Assembly (NCBI GenBank): GCA_052146815.1
Contig: JBKQMG010000059.1
Span: 1-64,000 of the forward strand
Direction: 5' to 3'
DNA from: DATJZH01 sp052146815
GTDB taxonomy: Bacteria > Actinomycetota > Actinomycetes > Streptosporangiales > Streptosporangiaceae
Length of the DNA: 64,000 nucleotides
The notes under the pieces were generated by a model. The model had not been told where the DNA came from. It did not search any database and was given only the letters and a program-made list of their open reading frames with translations. This document shows positions 34,067-43,166 of this stretch, piece after piece; position 1 is the stretch's first letter; every line of letters starts with the position of its first letter. The position numbers and the translations under genes were made by a program.

Positions 34067-35770
34067 TCAGTCGGCGGCGCCCACTCCCGGCGGCGTGATG
34101 CCCTGCGGGAAGCGGAACAGCTGATGCGGGTCGTACCGGCCCTTGATCCGGGCCAGCCGCGCGTAGTTGGACCCGTAGTAGGCCTGCCGCCAGTTCGTCA
34201 GGTCCGGGTCGACGTAGTTCTGGTACGCCTGCCCGTTCGCGTGCGGATGCACGGCCGCGTAGTACGACCGCAGCCACGCGTGCTGGTTGGCCACCCCCCG
34301 GCTGGAGCCGGGGTAGTTCCATGAGGTCGAGTACTGGGCGCCGAACAGGGCATCGCGGTGGACGAACGCCGTCGCGTTCGGGTGCACCCGGTTGACGGCG
34401 CCGCCGAGGGCGTCGAACGCGATGGCGCCCCCGCCGCCGGACGCTCCGCGGACGCCGCGCAGTCGCTCGATCCCGGAAAGCAGGGTGCGGATGCCCGACG
34501 CGGACAATTTTCTCGAGAAGAAATCGGATTTAGCGTAGGACGGCACTCGCGGCAGCCGTCCGGCCGGGCCCGTACGGCATTCGGGCACCGAATACTGCGC
34601 GCACCCGGCTTCCACGAGCATGGCGTCCAGGTAGGACTCGTTTTTCAGGAAGGACGAGCTCGGGCCCGATCCCACCCGGGCGTAGAGCTCCTGCAGCAGC
34701 CGCGCGGCGCCGTGCACGCTGCCGACGTAAGTGCCGCCGACCTGGACCACCGGTCCTCCGGTGCCCGCCGGGGCGGACAGATGCAGGTTCGACCACAGCG
34801 CGTCCGGCGCGTGCGGGGCCCAGGACTGCCAGGCGTTGACCACCCGCCCGGCCTGCGACCACGGCCAGGACAGGAAGAACAGCACGAGCTGGCGGAGGTG
34901 ATGCGTGCGGAAGGTGAATGCGGTCGCCACCCCGAAGTTGCCGCCGCCGCCGCCCCGGCAGGCCCAGAGCAGGTCGCTGTGAAGGCTGGAGCTGCAGTTG
35001 AGCACGCTGCCGTCGGCCGTGACCATCTGCACGCCCTCGAGCGCGTCGCTGGTCAGGCCGTACTGCCGCGCCACCACGCCGATGCCGCCGCCGAGCGCGA
35101 GCCCGGCGATGCCGACGGTCGGGCACGAGCCGCCGGGGACGGCCAGGCCCCTGGCCGCCAGGTGGTTGTAGAAGTCGATCAGCGCCAGGCCGGCGCCCAC
35201 CCGGACGGTGCCGTTCCCCACGCCGAACGAGCTCATCCGCGAGACGTCCACCACCAGGCCGCCGGTGACGCTCGACCACCCCGCGTAGCTGTGGCCGCCC
35301 GACCGCGCCCGCACCGCCAGCTTGAACCTGGTGGCGAAGCTCAGGCACGCGGCCACATCGTTAGGCCTGCCGCAGTAGGCGATGCCGGCCGGCTCCAGCC
35401 GGTCGAAGCGCGGGTCGAAGAGCTGCTTGGCCTGCCGGTAGTCACGCTGGCCGGGCCGGACGAGATCATGAGTCGACAGGGAAGCGCGCAGCGCCGCCCA
35501 GTCGGCGTTCGAGGGACCGGAGCGGTCGCTGGACAGCCAGACGGCCCGCTGCGTCCTCGCGCCGGCCCGTGCGTGCTCGGCGGCCTGATGCTCGCCGGTC
35601 AGCGAGCGCGGCAGCAAGGCGCCCGCCCCGATGACCGCGCCGGCCCCGAGCAGGAACCGGCGCCGGTCCGCGGCCGGGGCTACCGGGCCGCCCGGATCGC
35701 TGGACCGATCACTGGCGGCGGACCGCTCGCTGGCCGGCTGCTCGCCGGCGGACTGAGTATCACCGATCAT
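34067..35770 (-). CDS. TAT-exported BBE-type FAD-linked oxidoreductase
   Basis: The protein (567 residues from ATG 35770; GGGAGGGG lies eight bases upstream) has a twin-arginine signal, AADRRRFLLGAGAVIGAGAL. The FAD domain carries RSGGHSYAG, whose His binds FAD covalently. GGSCPTVGIAGLALGGGIGV has the Cys used for the second covalent bond in berberine-bridge-like enzymes. GGGGGNFGV and the C-terminal berberine domain (YQNYVDPDLTNWRQAYYGSN) complete it. It is probably an extracellular oxidase producing hydrogen peroxide from a sugar or alkaloid-like alcohol. It lies directly downstream of an alditol oxidase. Confidence 0.88.
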   Translation of the reverse strand: MIGDTQSAGEQPASERSAASDRSSDPGGPVAPAADRRRFLLGAGAVIGAGALLPRSLTGEHQAAEHARAGARTQRAVWLSSDRSGPSNADWAALRASLSTHDLVRPGQRDYRQAKQLFDPRFDRLEPAGIAYCGRPNDVAACLSFATRFKLAVRARSGGHSYAGWSSVTGGLVVDVSRMSSFGVGNGTVRVGAGLALIDFYNHLAARGLAVPGGSCPTVGIAGLALGGGIGVVARQYGLTSDALEGVQMVTADGSVLNCSSSLHSDLLWACRGGGGGNFGVATAFTFRTHHLRQLVLFFLSWPWSQAGRVVNAWQSWAPHAPDALWSNLHLSAPAGTGGPVVQVGGTYVGSVHGAARLLQELYARVGSGPSSSFLKNESYLDAMLVEAGCAQYSVPECRTGPAGRLPRVPSYAKSDFFSRKLSASGIRTLLSGIERLRGVRGASGGGGAIAFDALGGAVNRVHPNATAFVHRDALFGAQYSTSWNYPGSSRGVANQHAWLRSYYAAVHPHANGQAYQNYVDPDLTNWRQAYYGSNYARLARIKGRYDPHQLFRFPQGITPPGVGAAD

Positions 35771-35937
35771 GTGCTTCGCCCCTCCCGCACGCCGCCGTTC
35801 CCGCACGTCACAGTGTCACGGCGGGCTGGGGGCAGGCCCGCATTTTCTCATCATAGACACGCCGCCTCCGGCTGGCGATCTCTTCGCGGCGCCATGAGCG
35901 CGGCTGAGATCGCGCCGGCGGCCGGGGCAGACGCGGC

Positions 35938-37221
35938 TCAGGGCCAGGGCGGCAGGTAGACGTCGAGGAAATCGTTGCGGAACTTGCCGGCCGGGTCGTA
36001 GCGGCGCATCAGCTGACGGAAATCGCCGGCGCGCGGATACCGCCCGCGCACCGCCCCGCCGCTCATGCCGAACATCTTGCCCCAGTGCGGCCGCGCGCCG
36101 AGCGGTGCGAGCGCCTCCTCCACTGCTGCGACGGCCGGAGCGACCGCCGCCTCGTCCTTTATCCAGGTGAAATGGAACGCGGCGCAGTCCTGCTCGTAGG
36201 CGGGACTCAGCCACAGATCGTCGCGGGCGACCGTGCGGAACTCCGAGATCTGCACCACCGGCGCGAGCAGGGCGGCGAGCGCCTCGAGAGCGCTGAGCGC
36301 GTCGCGCGCGGCTGAGCGGGGCACCAGGTACTCCGTCTGCAGCTCCTCACCCGCGCTCGGGGTGAAGTCCAGCCGGAAATGCGGCAGCCGCTGATGCCAG
36401 GGGCCGGCCACCCCGAGCTGGTCGGTGCAGTTTCCGGCGGGCATGCCGGGCACCGGGTGCCGCGGGCCGTCGGCCGGCGTGCCGCCCATCCAGACGGGCG
36501 GCACCTCATCCGACCCGAGGGTGCCAGGAAGCCGCGGGTCGTCCGCGCGGCGCTTGAGCCAGGCCTGCTGGATGACCGGCTCGCGCCAGGTGGTGAACAG
36601 GCTGACGCTGTAGGCGGCGGAGACGATCTCGTCGAAATGCGCGGCCAGCTGGTCGAAGCCAATCCCCTCGTACACCTGCTGGCGCACGTCGAAGGAGGGG
36701 ACGGTGTCCAGCGTGAGCCGGGTGACGACGCCGAGGGCGCCGAGCGCGACCACTGCCGCCGGGAAACCGTCGTCGCCCCTGGCCAGGGTGATCAGGTCGC
36801 CGTCGGCGCCGACCATCTGCAGCGCGCGGACGGCCGTGGCCAGGCAGCCGTTGCCGACTCCCGATCCGTGCGTTCCCGTCGCGCAGGCGCCCGCGACCGA
36901 GATATGCGGCAGCGACCCCAGGTTCGCCAGAGCCCGGCCCTCGGCCTGCAGGGGCCCCGCGACCTCGCCGTACCGCAGGCCCGCGCTCACCGTCACCGTG
37001 CCGGCCGCGGCGTCGACGTCGATGAGCGGCGGCAGCCCGGCCACCGAGATCAGGTCGCCTGTGGTGTCGGCGACCGGGCTGAACGAGTGCCCGGTGCCGA
37101 GCGCGCGTATCCGGCCGCTGCGCGCGACCGCGAGCTGCAGCTGCGAGACCGATGCCGGACGGTGCAGGTGGCTGGCCCGGAAGCTGACATTTCCTGCCCA
37201 GTTCGTCATCGTCGCGGTCAT
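35938..37221 (-). CDS. aldO: Alditol oxidase (AldO/XyoA-like), FAD-dependent
   Basis: The 427-residue protein closely follows the Streptomyces alditol oxidase pattern. It has MTNWAGNVSFRASHLHRPAS and the covalent-FAD His in ALGTGHSFSPVADTTG. The FAD-pyrophosphate block is NLGSLPHISVAGACATGTHG then SGVGNG. The C-terminal motifs are WLSPAYEQDCAAFHFTWIKD and GARPHWGKMF. It oxidises the terminal carbon of sugar alcohols to an aldose with release of hydrogen peroxide. There is no signal peptide, so it acts in the cytoplasm. The start at 37221 has GGGAG just before it; longer frames upstream are Arg/Gly-rich with no homology. Confidence 0.87.
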   Translation of the reverse strand: MTATMTNWAGNVSFRASHLHRPASVSQLQLAVARSGRIRALGTGHSFSPVADTTGDLISVAGLPPLIDVDAAAGTVTVSAGLRYGEVAGPLQAEGRALANLGSLPHISVAGACATGTHGSGVGNGCLATAVRALQMVGADGDLITLARGDDGFPAAVVALGALGVVTRLTLDTVPSFDVRQQVYEGIGFDQLAAHFDEIVSAAYSVSLFTTWREPVIQQAWLKRRADDPRLPGTLGSDEVPPVWMGGTPADGPRHPVPGMPAGNCTDQLGVAGPWHQRLPHFRLDFTPSAGEELQTEYLVPRSAARDALSALEALAALLAPVVQISEFRTVARDDLWLSPAYEQDCAAFHFTWIKDEAAVAPAVAAVEEALAPLGARPHWGKMFGMSGGAVRGRYPRAGDFRQLMRRYDPAGKFRNDFLDVYLPPWP

Positions 37222-37398
37222 CAGGCTCCCGTCCTCAGCGGCCTGCCGTCCTCGGCCGCGCGCTCTGCCGTCCTCGGCCGGCCCATGCAGTCCTCGGCTG
37301 CTCTGTGAGCTTATGCCCGGTGAGCCCGTGCCCTGCCTCGCGGCGAAAGGGTCAGTTAATGAGCGTACATTTCTGGGCTTCACGCAATTGCCGGGCAT

Positions 37399-37609
37399 TA
37401 GCCAGCCGAGTATTTAGCCCTTTCGCTGGCATCTCGCGAATGGTAGTCTTATCCTTGTTCTTGCAATTGCAGTTTCGGGGGAATTTAGTTCAGCATGCGC
37501 ATGTCGCAATGAGTGCCCTGCATTCATCGCAGGGCGGTACGTAGCGTCCAAGTCCGTGCGCACCGGGCGAAAGCCAGCGGGGGTTAGGTCAGATGTTCAG
37601 GGGATTTGA
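37399..37609 (+). promoter_or_regulatory. Long leader upstream of the beta-lactamase-fold gene
   Basis: About 210 bp of comparatively AT-rich DNA precedes the GTG at 37610, unusual in this genome. It contains several short self-complementary stretches (CCCTGC/GCAGGG near 37520-37537). I could not match it to a known riboswitch. It is probably a promoter with a structured 5' leader. Confidence 0.4.
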
Positions 37610-38665
37610 GTGAGTAGAACTCCCGGCCATGCAGGCCGTCTTTCACGGTGGGAGCGTCTCACCTTCGGGGTGGTGTTCACGCTGATGGCCGGTTTCGTGG
37701 CCGTGGTGACGATCTCCGCCGTGCAGGCGCACCAGCACCGCGGCACCGCCGACGTCTCCGGCATGGCGCGCAGCCAGGTCGGCGGGGCTTCCGGTAGTTC
37801 CGGCGCCACTGCGGGCACCGCTGCCGCGGCGGCCACTGGTACAACCGGCGGTAGCGCGGCGGCCGGCGGCAGCGCGGCCAGCCGCCCGGCCGTCAGCCAG
37901 GGCGGCAGCAGCACGGACTCCAGCGGGGTCTACCCGGACAGCCCTCGCCGGCTGCTCGACATCAACCTCGAGCCCGTCCTCGCGCGCCAGAGCGGGCAGG
38001 TCGCCGTCGGCGTCGTCAACCTCACGACCGGCGCCAGGGCTGCTTACGCCGGCCGGCGGAGCTTCCCGACGGCCGGCATCGCCAGAGCCGGCATCCTGGC
38101 GGCGCTGCTGCTGCGGCATCAGCAGGCGGCGCAGCCGCTTCCCGCGCGCGAGCGCGTCCTGGCGCAGCAGATGATCGAGGACGGCGCGAACGGGGCGGCG
38201 GCGGCGCTGTGGCGCGACGCGGGCGGCGCGGCCGGAGCGCGGCCCGCCGCCGCCCGGCTGCACCTGCGGCACACCGTCTTCGGCGCCCGGGCTTACCGGG
38301 GCGTGACCCGGACGACCGTTGATGATCAGCTCCGGCTGCTGGCAGATCTCAGCGTGGCGAGGTCACCGCTGTCGGCGGCCTCCCGGTCCTTTGCGCTGAG
38401 CCTGCTGCGGCACGTGAGTTCCGGGCAGGCCTGGGGCGTCCCGGAGACCGCGACGGCGGGCACCGCGTCGGCAGTCACGGACGGCTGGCTGGTGACCGGC
38501 CACGGCCGGCGGTGGGTGACCGACAGCATCGGCGTGGTTCAGCACGGGGGCCAGGTCCTGCTGGTCGCCGTGCTCGGCCAGGGCCAGCCGTCGCGGACAG
38601 CCGGGATCGCGCAGGACGAGGCAGCCGCGACGGCCGCGGTAGCGGCGCTGTCCCCGGCGCGATAG
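37610..38665 (+). CDS. Class A beta-lactamase-fold serine-hydrolase-like pseudoenzyme, membrane-anchored
   Basis: A GTG at 37610 with AGGGGAT upstream starts the protein. A membrane segment (LTFGVVFTLMAGFVAVVTIS) is followed by a Gly/Ser/Ala-rich linker (about 45-105). The C-terminal 240 residues fit the beta-lactamase class A fold: SGQVAVGVVNLTTGARAAYA, then AGILAALLLRHQQAAQPLPA, and LRLLADLSVARSPLS. The SxxK motif is replaced by AGIARAG, and the SDN motif by GAN in MIEDGANGAAAALW. Both catalytic serines and the Lys are therefore missing, and the protein probably binds rather than cleaves. It sits just upstream of hen1 on the same strand. Confidence 0.78.
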   Translation: MSRTPGHAGRLSRWERLTFGVVFTLMAGFVAVVTISAVQAHQHRGTADVSGMARSQVGGASGSSGATAGTAAAAATGTTGGSAAAGGSAASRPAVSQGGSSTDSSGVYPDSPRRLLDINLEPVLARQSGQVAVGVVNLTTGARAAYAGRRSFPTAGIARAGILAALLLRHQQAAQPLPARERVLAQQMIEDGANGAAAALWRDAGGAAGARPAAARLHLRHTVFGARAYRGVTRTTVDDQLRLLADLSVARSPLSAASRSFALSLLRHVSSGQAWGVPETATAGTASAVTDGWLVTGHGRRWVTDSIGVVQHGGQVLLVAVLGQGQPSRTAGIAQDEAAATAAVAALSPAR

Positions 38666-38856
38666 CAAACGGAGTTTCGGGCCACCGGAAAGAGCGGTAC
38701 TAAAGCGGGGGCTGCGTATTCCGGGGTAAAAGCGCTGGATTATCCGGCGTCCAGTCGGCTAACCTGACGAGCCCCAGCTGACGGCGGAACAGGGCCGCGG
38801 CCATCCGCCAGACAGCAGCGCGGCGTGCTGCCTTTGCGCCAGACCGGAGTGGGCAG

Positions 38857-40257
38857 TTGCTCCTGACCATCGCGACGACGCACCGGCCGGCGACGGATCT
38901 GGGGTTCCTGCTGCATAAGAACCCCGCCCGGCAGCATGTGACGGAGCTGAGCTTCGGCACGGCCCGCGTGGTCTTTCCCGAGGCCTCCGACGATCGGTGC
39001 ACGGCAGCGCTGCTGCTCGATATCGACCCGGTGGGCCTGATCAGGGGCGGCGGCCGCGGCGGCGCGGAGCGGTTCGCGCTGGCGCAGTACGTCAACGACC
39101 GTCCCTATGCGGCGTCGTCGTTCCTGTCCGTCGCGCTCGGCAAGGTCTTCTCGACCGCGCTCGGCGGCCGCAGCCGGGAACGGCAGGAGCTGGCGGACCA
39201 GGCCATCGAGGTGCAGGCCGGTCTGCCGGTCGTGCCCTGCCGGGGCGGCGAGGAGCTGCTCCGGCGCCTTTTCGAGCCGCTCGGCTACCAGGTGCGGGCC
39301 CAGCCGGTCCCGCTGGACGGCCAGTTTCCCGAGTGGGGTCGCAGCCCCTACCTGTCGGTCGTGCTGACGGCGACAGCGCGGCTGCGTGACGTGCTGGAGC
39401 ACCTGTACGTCCTGTTGCCGGTGCTGGACGACGACAAGCACTACTGGGCGGGGTCCGACGAGGTGGACAAGCTGCTGCGGCGCGGCGGGACGTGGCTGGC
39501 GGCCCACCCTGAGCACGAACTGATCGCCCGGCGGTATCTGCGCCATGACCGCCAGCTGACCAGGGATGCGCTGGCCAGGCTGCTGTCCGACGAGGCCGCC
39601 GACCCCGACCGCAGCGACGCCGAGAGCGACGCGCGGGAAGAAGCCGCGGAACAGGCGCTCGGGCTGCATGACCAGCGGCTCGCCGCGGTCGTCGCCGTGA
39701 TCGGCGACAGCGCCGCCGCCTCGGTGCTCGACCTCGGCTGCGGTTCCGGCAAGCTGATGGCCCAGCTGGTCAGGGTCCGCGGCCTGCGGCGGATCGTCGG
39801 GGTGGATGTGTCACACCGGGCCCTGCAGCAGGCCGCGCAGCGGCTGCATCTGGACACCATGTCCCCGCGTGAGCGCGAGCGCGTCGATCTCCTGCACGGC
39901 TCGCTGACCTACCGGGACAGCCGGCTGCGGGACTTTGACGCCGCGGCGGTCGTGGAGGTGATCGAGCATCTCGATCCCTCGCGCCTCGGGGCGTTCGAGC
40001 GCTCGCTGTTCGGCAGCACGCGGCCGGGCACGATCGTCATGACAACCCCGAACGTCGAGTACAACGCCCTGTTCGCCGGTCTTCCGGCGGCCGGCCTGCG
40101 CCACCGGGACCACCGTTTCGAATGGACCAGGCCGCAGTTCGCGCAGTGGGCGCAGGCGGCGGCCGGGCGGTACGGATACCGCGTGCGGCTGACCGGCGTC
40201 GGGCCGCAGGATCGCGAGCGCGGCTGCCCGACCCAGCTGGCGGTGTTCAGCAGATGA
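38857..40257 (+). CDS. hen1: Bacterial Hen1: 3'-terminal RNA ribose 2'-O-methyltransferase
   Basis: The start is a TTG at 38857 with GGAG seven bases before it; the N-terminus LLTIATTHRPATDLGFLLHK matches the family. The N-terminal half is the ligase-assisting domain of bacterial Hen1. The C-terminal methyltransferase has motif I ASVLDLGCGSGKLMAQLV. Its Mn-binding ExxEH is VVEVIEHLDPSRL, and a later His pair is in LRHRDHRFEW. Hen1 methylates the 2'-OH at the cut end of RNA, so that repaired RNA resists recleavage. Its stop overlaps the pnkp start (ATGA). Length, 466 aa, is normal. Confidence 0.93.
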   Translation: MLLTIATTHRPATDLGFLLHKNPARQHVTELSFGTARVVFPEASDDRCTAALLLDIDPVGLIRGGGRGGAERFALAQYVNDRPYAASSFLSVALGKVFSTALGGRSRERQELADQAIEVQAGLPVVPCRGGEELLRRLFEPLGYQVRAQPVPLDGQFPEWGRSPYLSVVLTATARLRDVLEHLYVLLPVLDDDKHYWAGSDEVDKLLRRGGTWLAAHPEHELIARRYLRHDRQLTRDALARLLSDEAADPDRSDAESDAREEAAEQALGLHDQRLAAVVAVIGDSAAASVLDLGCGSGKLMAQLVRVRGLRRIVGVDVSHRALQQAAQRLHLDTMSPRERERVDLLHGSLTYRDSRLRDFDAAAVVEVIEHLDPSRLGAFERSLFGSTRPGTIVMTTPNVEYNALFAGLPAAGLRHRDHRFEWTRPQFAQWAQAAAGRYGYRVRLTGVGPQDRERGCPTQLAVFSR

Positions 40258-42917
40258 CGGTCATCAAGATCCCCGACCTCTGCCTCGTGGTTCTGGTGGG
40301 CGTGTCCGGCTCGGGCAAGTCGACGTTCGCGCAGCAGCAGTTCCGCGCCACGGAGGTGATCTCCTCCGATTCCTGCCGGGCTCTGGTCAGTGACGACGCT
40401 AGTGACCAGTCGGCGACCAGGGACGCCTTCGACGTCCTGAACTTCATCGCCGGAAAACGGCTGGCCGCCGGGCGGCTCACGGTGATCGATGCGACCAGCG
40501 TGCAGCCCGAGGCACGCCGCAGCCTCATCGCGCTCGCCCGCGAGCATCATGTCCTGACGGTCGCGATCGTGCTGGATGTGCCGGAGCAGATCTGCGCGGC
40601 GCGGAACGCGGCCCGCCCGGACCGGAATTTCGGCGCTCACGTGGTACGCCAGCAGCATGCCCAGCTCCGCCGCAGCCTGCGCGGCCTGCGCAAGGAGGGC
40701 TTCCACCGCGTCTTCGTGCTGGCCGCCCCGGAGGAGATCGCCGCCGCGCAGGTGCAGCGGGAGCCGCTGTGGAACGACCGGCGCTCCGAGCACGGGCCGT
40801 TCGACATCATCGGCGACGTGCACGGCTGCTACCACGAGCTCGCGGAACTGCTCGCGAGGCTCGGCTACCAGGCGGAGGCCGGGGGCGCGGCGGCTCGTCA
40901 TCCGGGCGGCCGGACGGCGATCTTCGTCGGCGACCTGGTGGACCGCGGGCCGGCCACCCCGGCGGTGCTGCGGCTGGTGATGGGGATGACCGCCGCCGGG
41001 TCGGCGCTGTCGGTCGCCGGCAACCACGAGGCGAAGCTGCTGCGGGCCCTGCGCGGCCGCGGGGTCAGCACGGGTCACGGCCTGGCCGAGAGCCTGCAGC
41101 AGCTCGCGGCCGAGCCGGCCGGCTTCACTGACGAGACGGCCGCGTTCCTGGACGGGCTGCTCGGTCATGTCGTCCTCGATGACGGCAAGCTGGTCGTCGC
41201 GCACGCGGGCCTGCCCGCGGCGATGCACGGCCGCGCCTCGGCCGCGGTCCGGGCGTTCGCGCTCTACGGCGACACCACCGGCGAGACCGACGAATACGGC
41301 CTGCCGGTCAGGTACCCGTGGGCGCAGGACTACCGGGGCGCGGCGATGGTCGTCTACGGGCACACGCCAGTGCCGGAGCCCGAATGGGTCAACGGCACGT
41401 TGTGCATCGACACCGGGTGCGTGTTCGGCGGCAAGCTGACCGCGCTGCGGTATCCGGAGCGGGAGCTCGTCTCGGTGCCCGCCCGGGCCGTCTACTACGA
41501 GCCGGCCAGGCCCCTCGCCGGCGTCCCGCCCCCGGAGGCCGCTCCGCCCCCGGAGGCTGCCGTGGACCCGGCGACTGCCGCGGACCCGCACGCTGCGCCG
41601 GTTCTGGACGCTATCCCCGCCCGAGAGGCTGCGCCGGCGCAAGACGCTGCGGCGGCCCGCGACGACCGGGAGCCTGCCGACCTCGACATCAGCGATGTCC
41701 TGGGCAAGCGGATCATCGAGACCCGGCATGGCGTGAGCGTCACCGTGCGCGAGGAAAACGCGCTGGCCGCCCTGGAGGTGATGAGCCGGTTCGCGGTCGA
41801 CCCGCGCTGGCTGATCTACCTGCCGCCCACCATGTCGCCCACCGCGACGACCAGCATGGCCGGGCTGCTAGAGCATCCGCGCGAGGCGTTTCGCGCCTAC
41901 CAGAGCGCCGGAGTCCGCGAGGTCATCTGCGAGGAGAAGCACATGGGCTCGCGGGCCATCGTGGTGGCCTGCCGAGACGCGCAGACCGTCGCCCGCCGTT
42001 TCGGCGCCTCGGACCAGGCTGGCGGTGCGATTTACACCCGGACCGGGCGGCCGTTTTTCTCCGATCACGGGACTGAGCAGGAACTGCTGCGCCGCGTCAT
42101 CGCGGCCGTCGCCGCCGCGGGCCTGTGGGATGAGCTGGAGACGGACTGGCTCGCCCTGGACTGCGAGCTGCTGCCCTGGTCGGTCAAGGCCGGGGAGCTG
42201 CTCAGGGAGCAGTACGCGCCGGTCGGCGCTGCGGCGATCGCGACGCTCGACGCCGAAAGCGACGTCCTCGCCCGCGCGGCGGAGCGCGGCGCCGATGTCG
42301 GCGAGCAGCTCGCGCTGACCCGCGAACGGCGGGCCGCGGCGGGCCGCTTCGTCGATGCCTACCGCCGGTACTGGTGGCCGGTGACCTCAGTCGATGACCT
42401 CAAGGTGGCCCCGTTCCAGATCCTGGCCGGCCAGGGCGGTGTGCATGCGCTCCGGCCGCACCCCTGGCACCTTGATCTCCTCGGCAGGCTCGCCGAGTGC
42501 GACGCCGCGACATTCCGGCGCACGCGGTGGGCGGCCGCGGCAATCGGCGATGAGCGCAGCGAGCAGGCCGCGACGCAGTGGTGGGAGGAACTGACGGCAG
42601 CCGGCGGCGAGGGAATGGTGGTCAAGCCCGCCGACGTCGCGCACCGGGGTCCGAGGGGTCTCGCGCAGCCCGGCATCAAGTGCCGCGGACCGGAGTACCT
42701 ACGGATAATCTACGGGCCCGAGTACACCCTCGAGGCCAACCTGTCCCGGCTGCGGTCGCGGAGCCTCGGCCACAAGCGCTCGCTCGCGGTGCGGGAGTTC
42801 ACCCTGGGCCTCGAGGCGCTGGAGCGGTTCACCGCGGGTGAGCCGCTTTACCGGGTGCACGAGTGCGTGTTCGCGGTCCTGGCGCTGGAGAGCGAGCCGG
42901 TCGATCCGCGGCTCTGA
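40254..42917 (+). CDS. pnkp: Polynucleotide kinase-phosphatase-ligase (RNA repair)
   Basis: The 887-residue protein has three domains. The kinase is at about 1-170, with P-loop VGVSGSGKSTF. The phosphatase (about 175-415) is a metallophosphoesterase with FDIIGDVHGCYHEL, FVGDLVDRGPATP, VAGNHEAKLL, VVAHAGLP and VVYGHTPVPEP. The ligase/adenylyltransferase follows, with nucleotidyl Lys in ICEEKHMGSRAIVV, later LDCELLPWS and GEGMVVKPADV. A long Pro/Ala-rich linker joins phosphatase and ligase. It heals and adenylates broken RNA ends, and Hen1 enables full ligation. The ATG at 40254 overlaps the hen1 stop. All motifs are present. Confidence 0.94.
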   Translation: MTVIKIPDLCLVVLVGVSGSGKSTFAQQQFRATEVISSDSCRALVSDDASDQSATRDAFDVLNFIAGKRLAAGRLTVIDATSVQPEARRSLIALAREHHVLTVAIVLDVPEQICAARNAARPDRNFGAHVVRQQHAQLRRSLRGLRKEGFHRVFVLAAPEEIAAAQVQREPLWNDRRSEHGPFDIIGDVHGCYHELAELLARLGYQAEAGGAAARHPGGRTAIFVGDLVDRGPATPAVLRLVMGMTAAGSALSVAGNHEAKLLRALRGRGVSTGHGLAESLQQLAAEPAGFTDETAAFLDGLLGHVVLDDGKLVVAHAGLPAAMHGRASAAVRAFALYGDTTGETDEYGLPVRYPWAQDYRGAAMVVYGHTPVPEPEWVNGTLCIDTGCVFGGKLTALRYPERELVSVPARAVYYEPARPLAGVPPPEAAPPPEAAVDPATAADPHAAPVLDAIPAREAAPAQDAAAARDDREPADLDISDVLGKRIIETRHGVSVTVREENALAALEVMSRFAVDPRWLIYLPPTMSPTATTSMAGLLEHPREAFRAYQSAGVREVICEEKHMGSRAIVVACRDAQTVARRFGASDQAGGAIYTRTGRPFFSDHGTEQELLRRVIAAVAAAGLWDELETDWLALDCELLPWSVKAGELLREQYAPVGAAAIATLDAESDVLARAAERGADVGEQLALTRERRAAAGRFVDAYRRYWWPVTSVDDLKVAPFQILAGQGGVHALRPHPWHLDLLGRLAECDAATFRRTRWAAAAIGDERSEQAATQWWEELTAAGGEGMVVKPADVAHRGPRGLAQPGIKCRGPEYLRIIYGPEYTLEANLSRLRSRSLGHKRSLAVREFTLGLEALERFTAGEPLYRVHECVFAVLALESEPVDPRL

Positions 42918-42935
42918 CGGCCTGACCGCCGCGCC

Positions 42936-43163
42936 TTACCGCCTCGTGTAGGACTCCAGCAGGTGACTGAACGCCCACGGCGGCTGCCTGATGCCCGAGC
43001 ATGAGTTGCTGTCGATAGCGCCAGGGCATCCGCCGTTGTCGCGCTGGATCGCCCAGATGCTGACCAGCGGCAGCCCGTGCCCCAGGCCGAAACGCAGGAC
43101 GCTCAGCGCATCGGCCCGACAGGTGACCTCCGTCTTCTTCGGGAAGTCGTCGTTCCCGGCTGG
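42936..43163 (-). pseudogene. C-terminal fragment of a GH18 chitinase
   Basis: The frame reads GLPLVSIWAIQRDNGGCPGA, then IDSNSCSGIRQPPWAFSHLL and a TAA at 42936. The W-A-I-Q-R-D-N block and the S-C-S-G-I-x-Q-x-x-W-A-F-S end are characteristic of actinobacterial GH18 chitinase C-termini. Upstream it meets an in-frame TGA shared with the dipeptidase stop near 43167, so nothing of the catalytic DxxDxDxE barrel remains. The fragment is dead. Confidence 0.7.
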
Positions 43164-43166
43164 CTG

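Noticed and set aside
37399..37609. Possible c-di-AMP (ydaO-type) riboswitch before the beta-lactamase-fold gene
   Set aside because: The location is attractive, but the consensus blocks and stems could not be found by eye. It was kept only as a structured leader.
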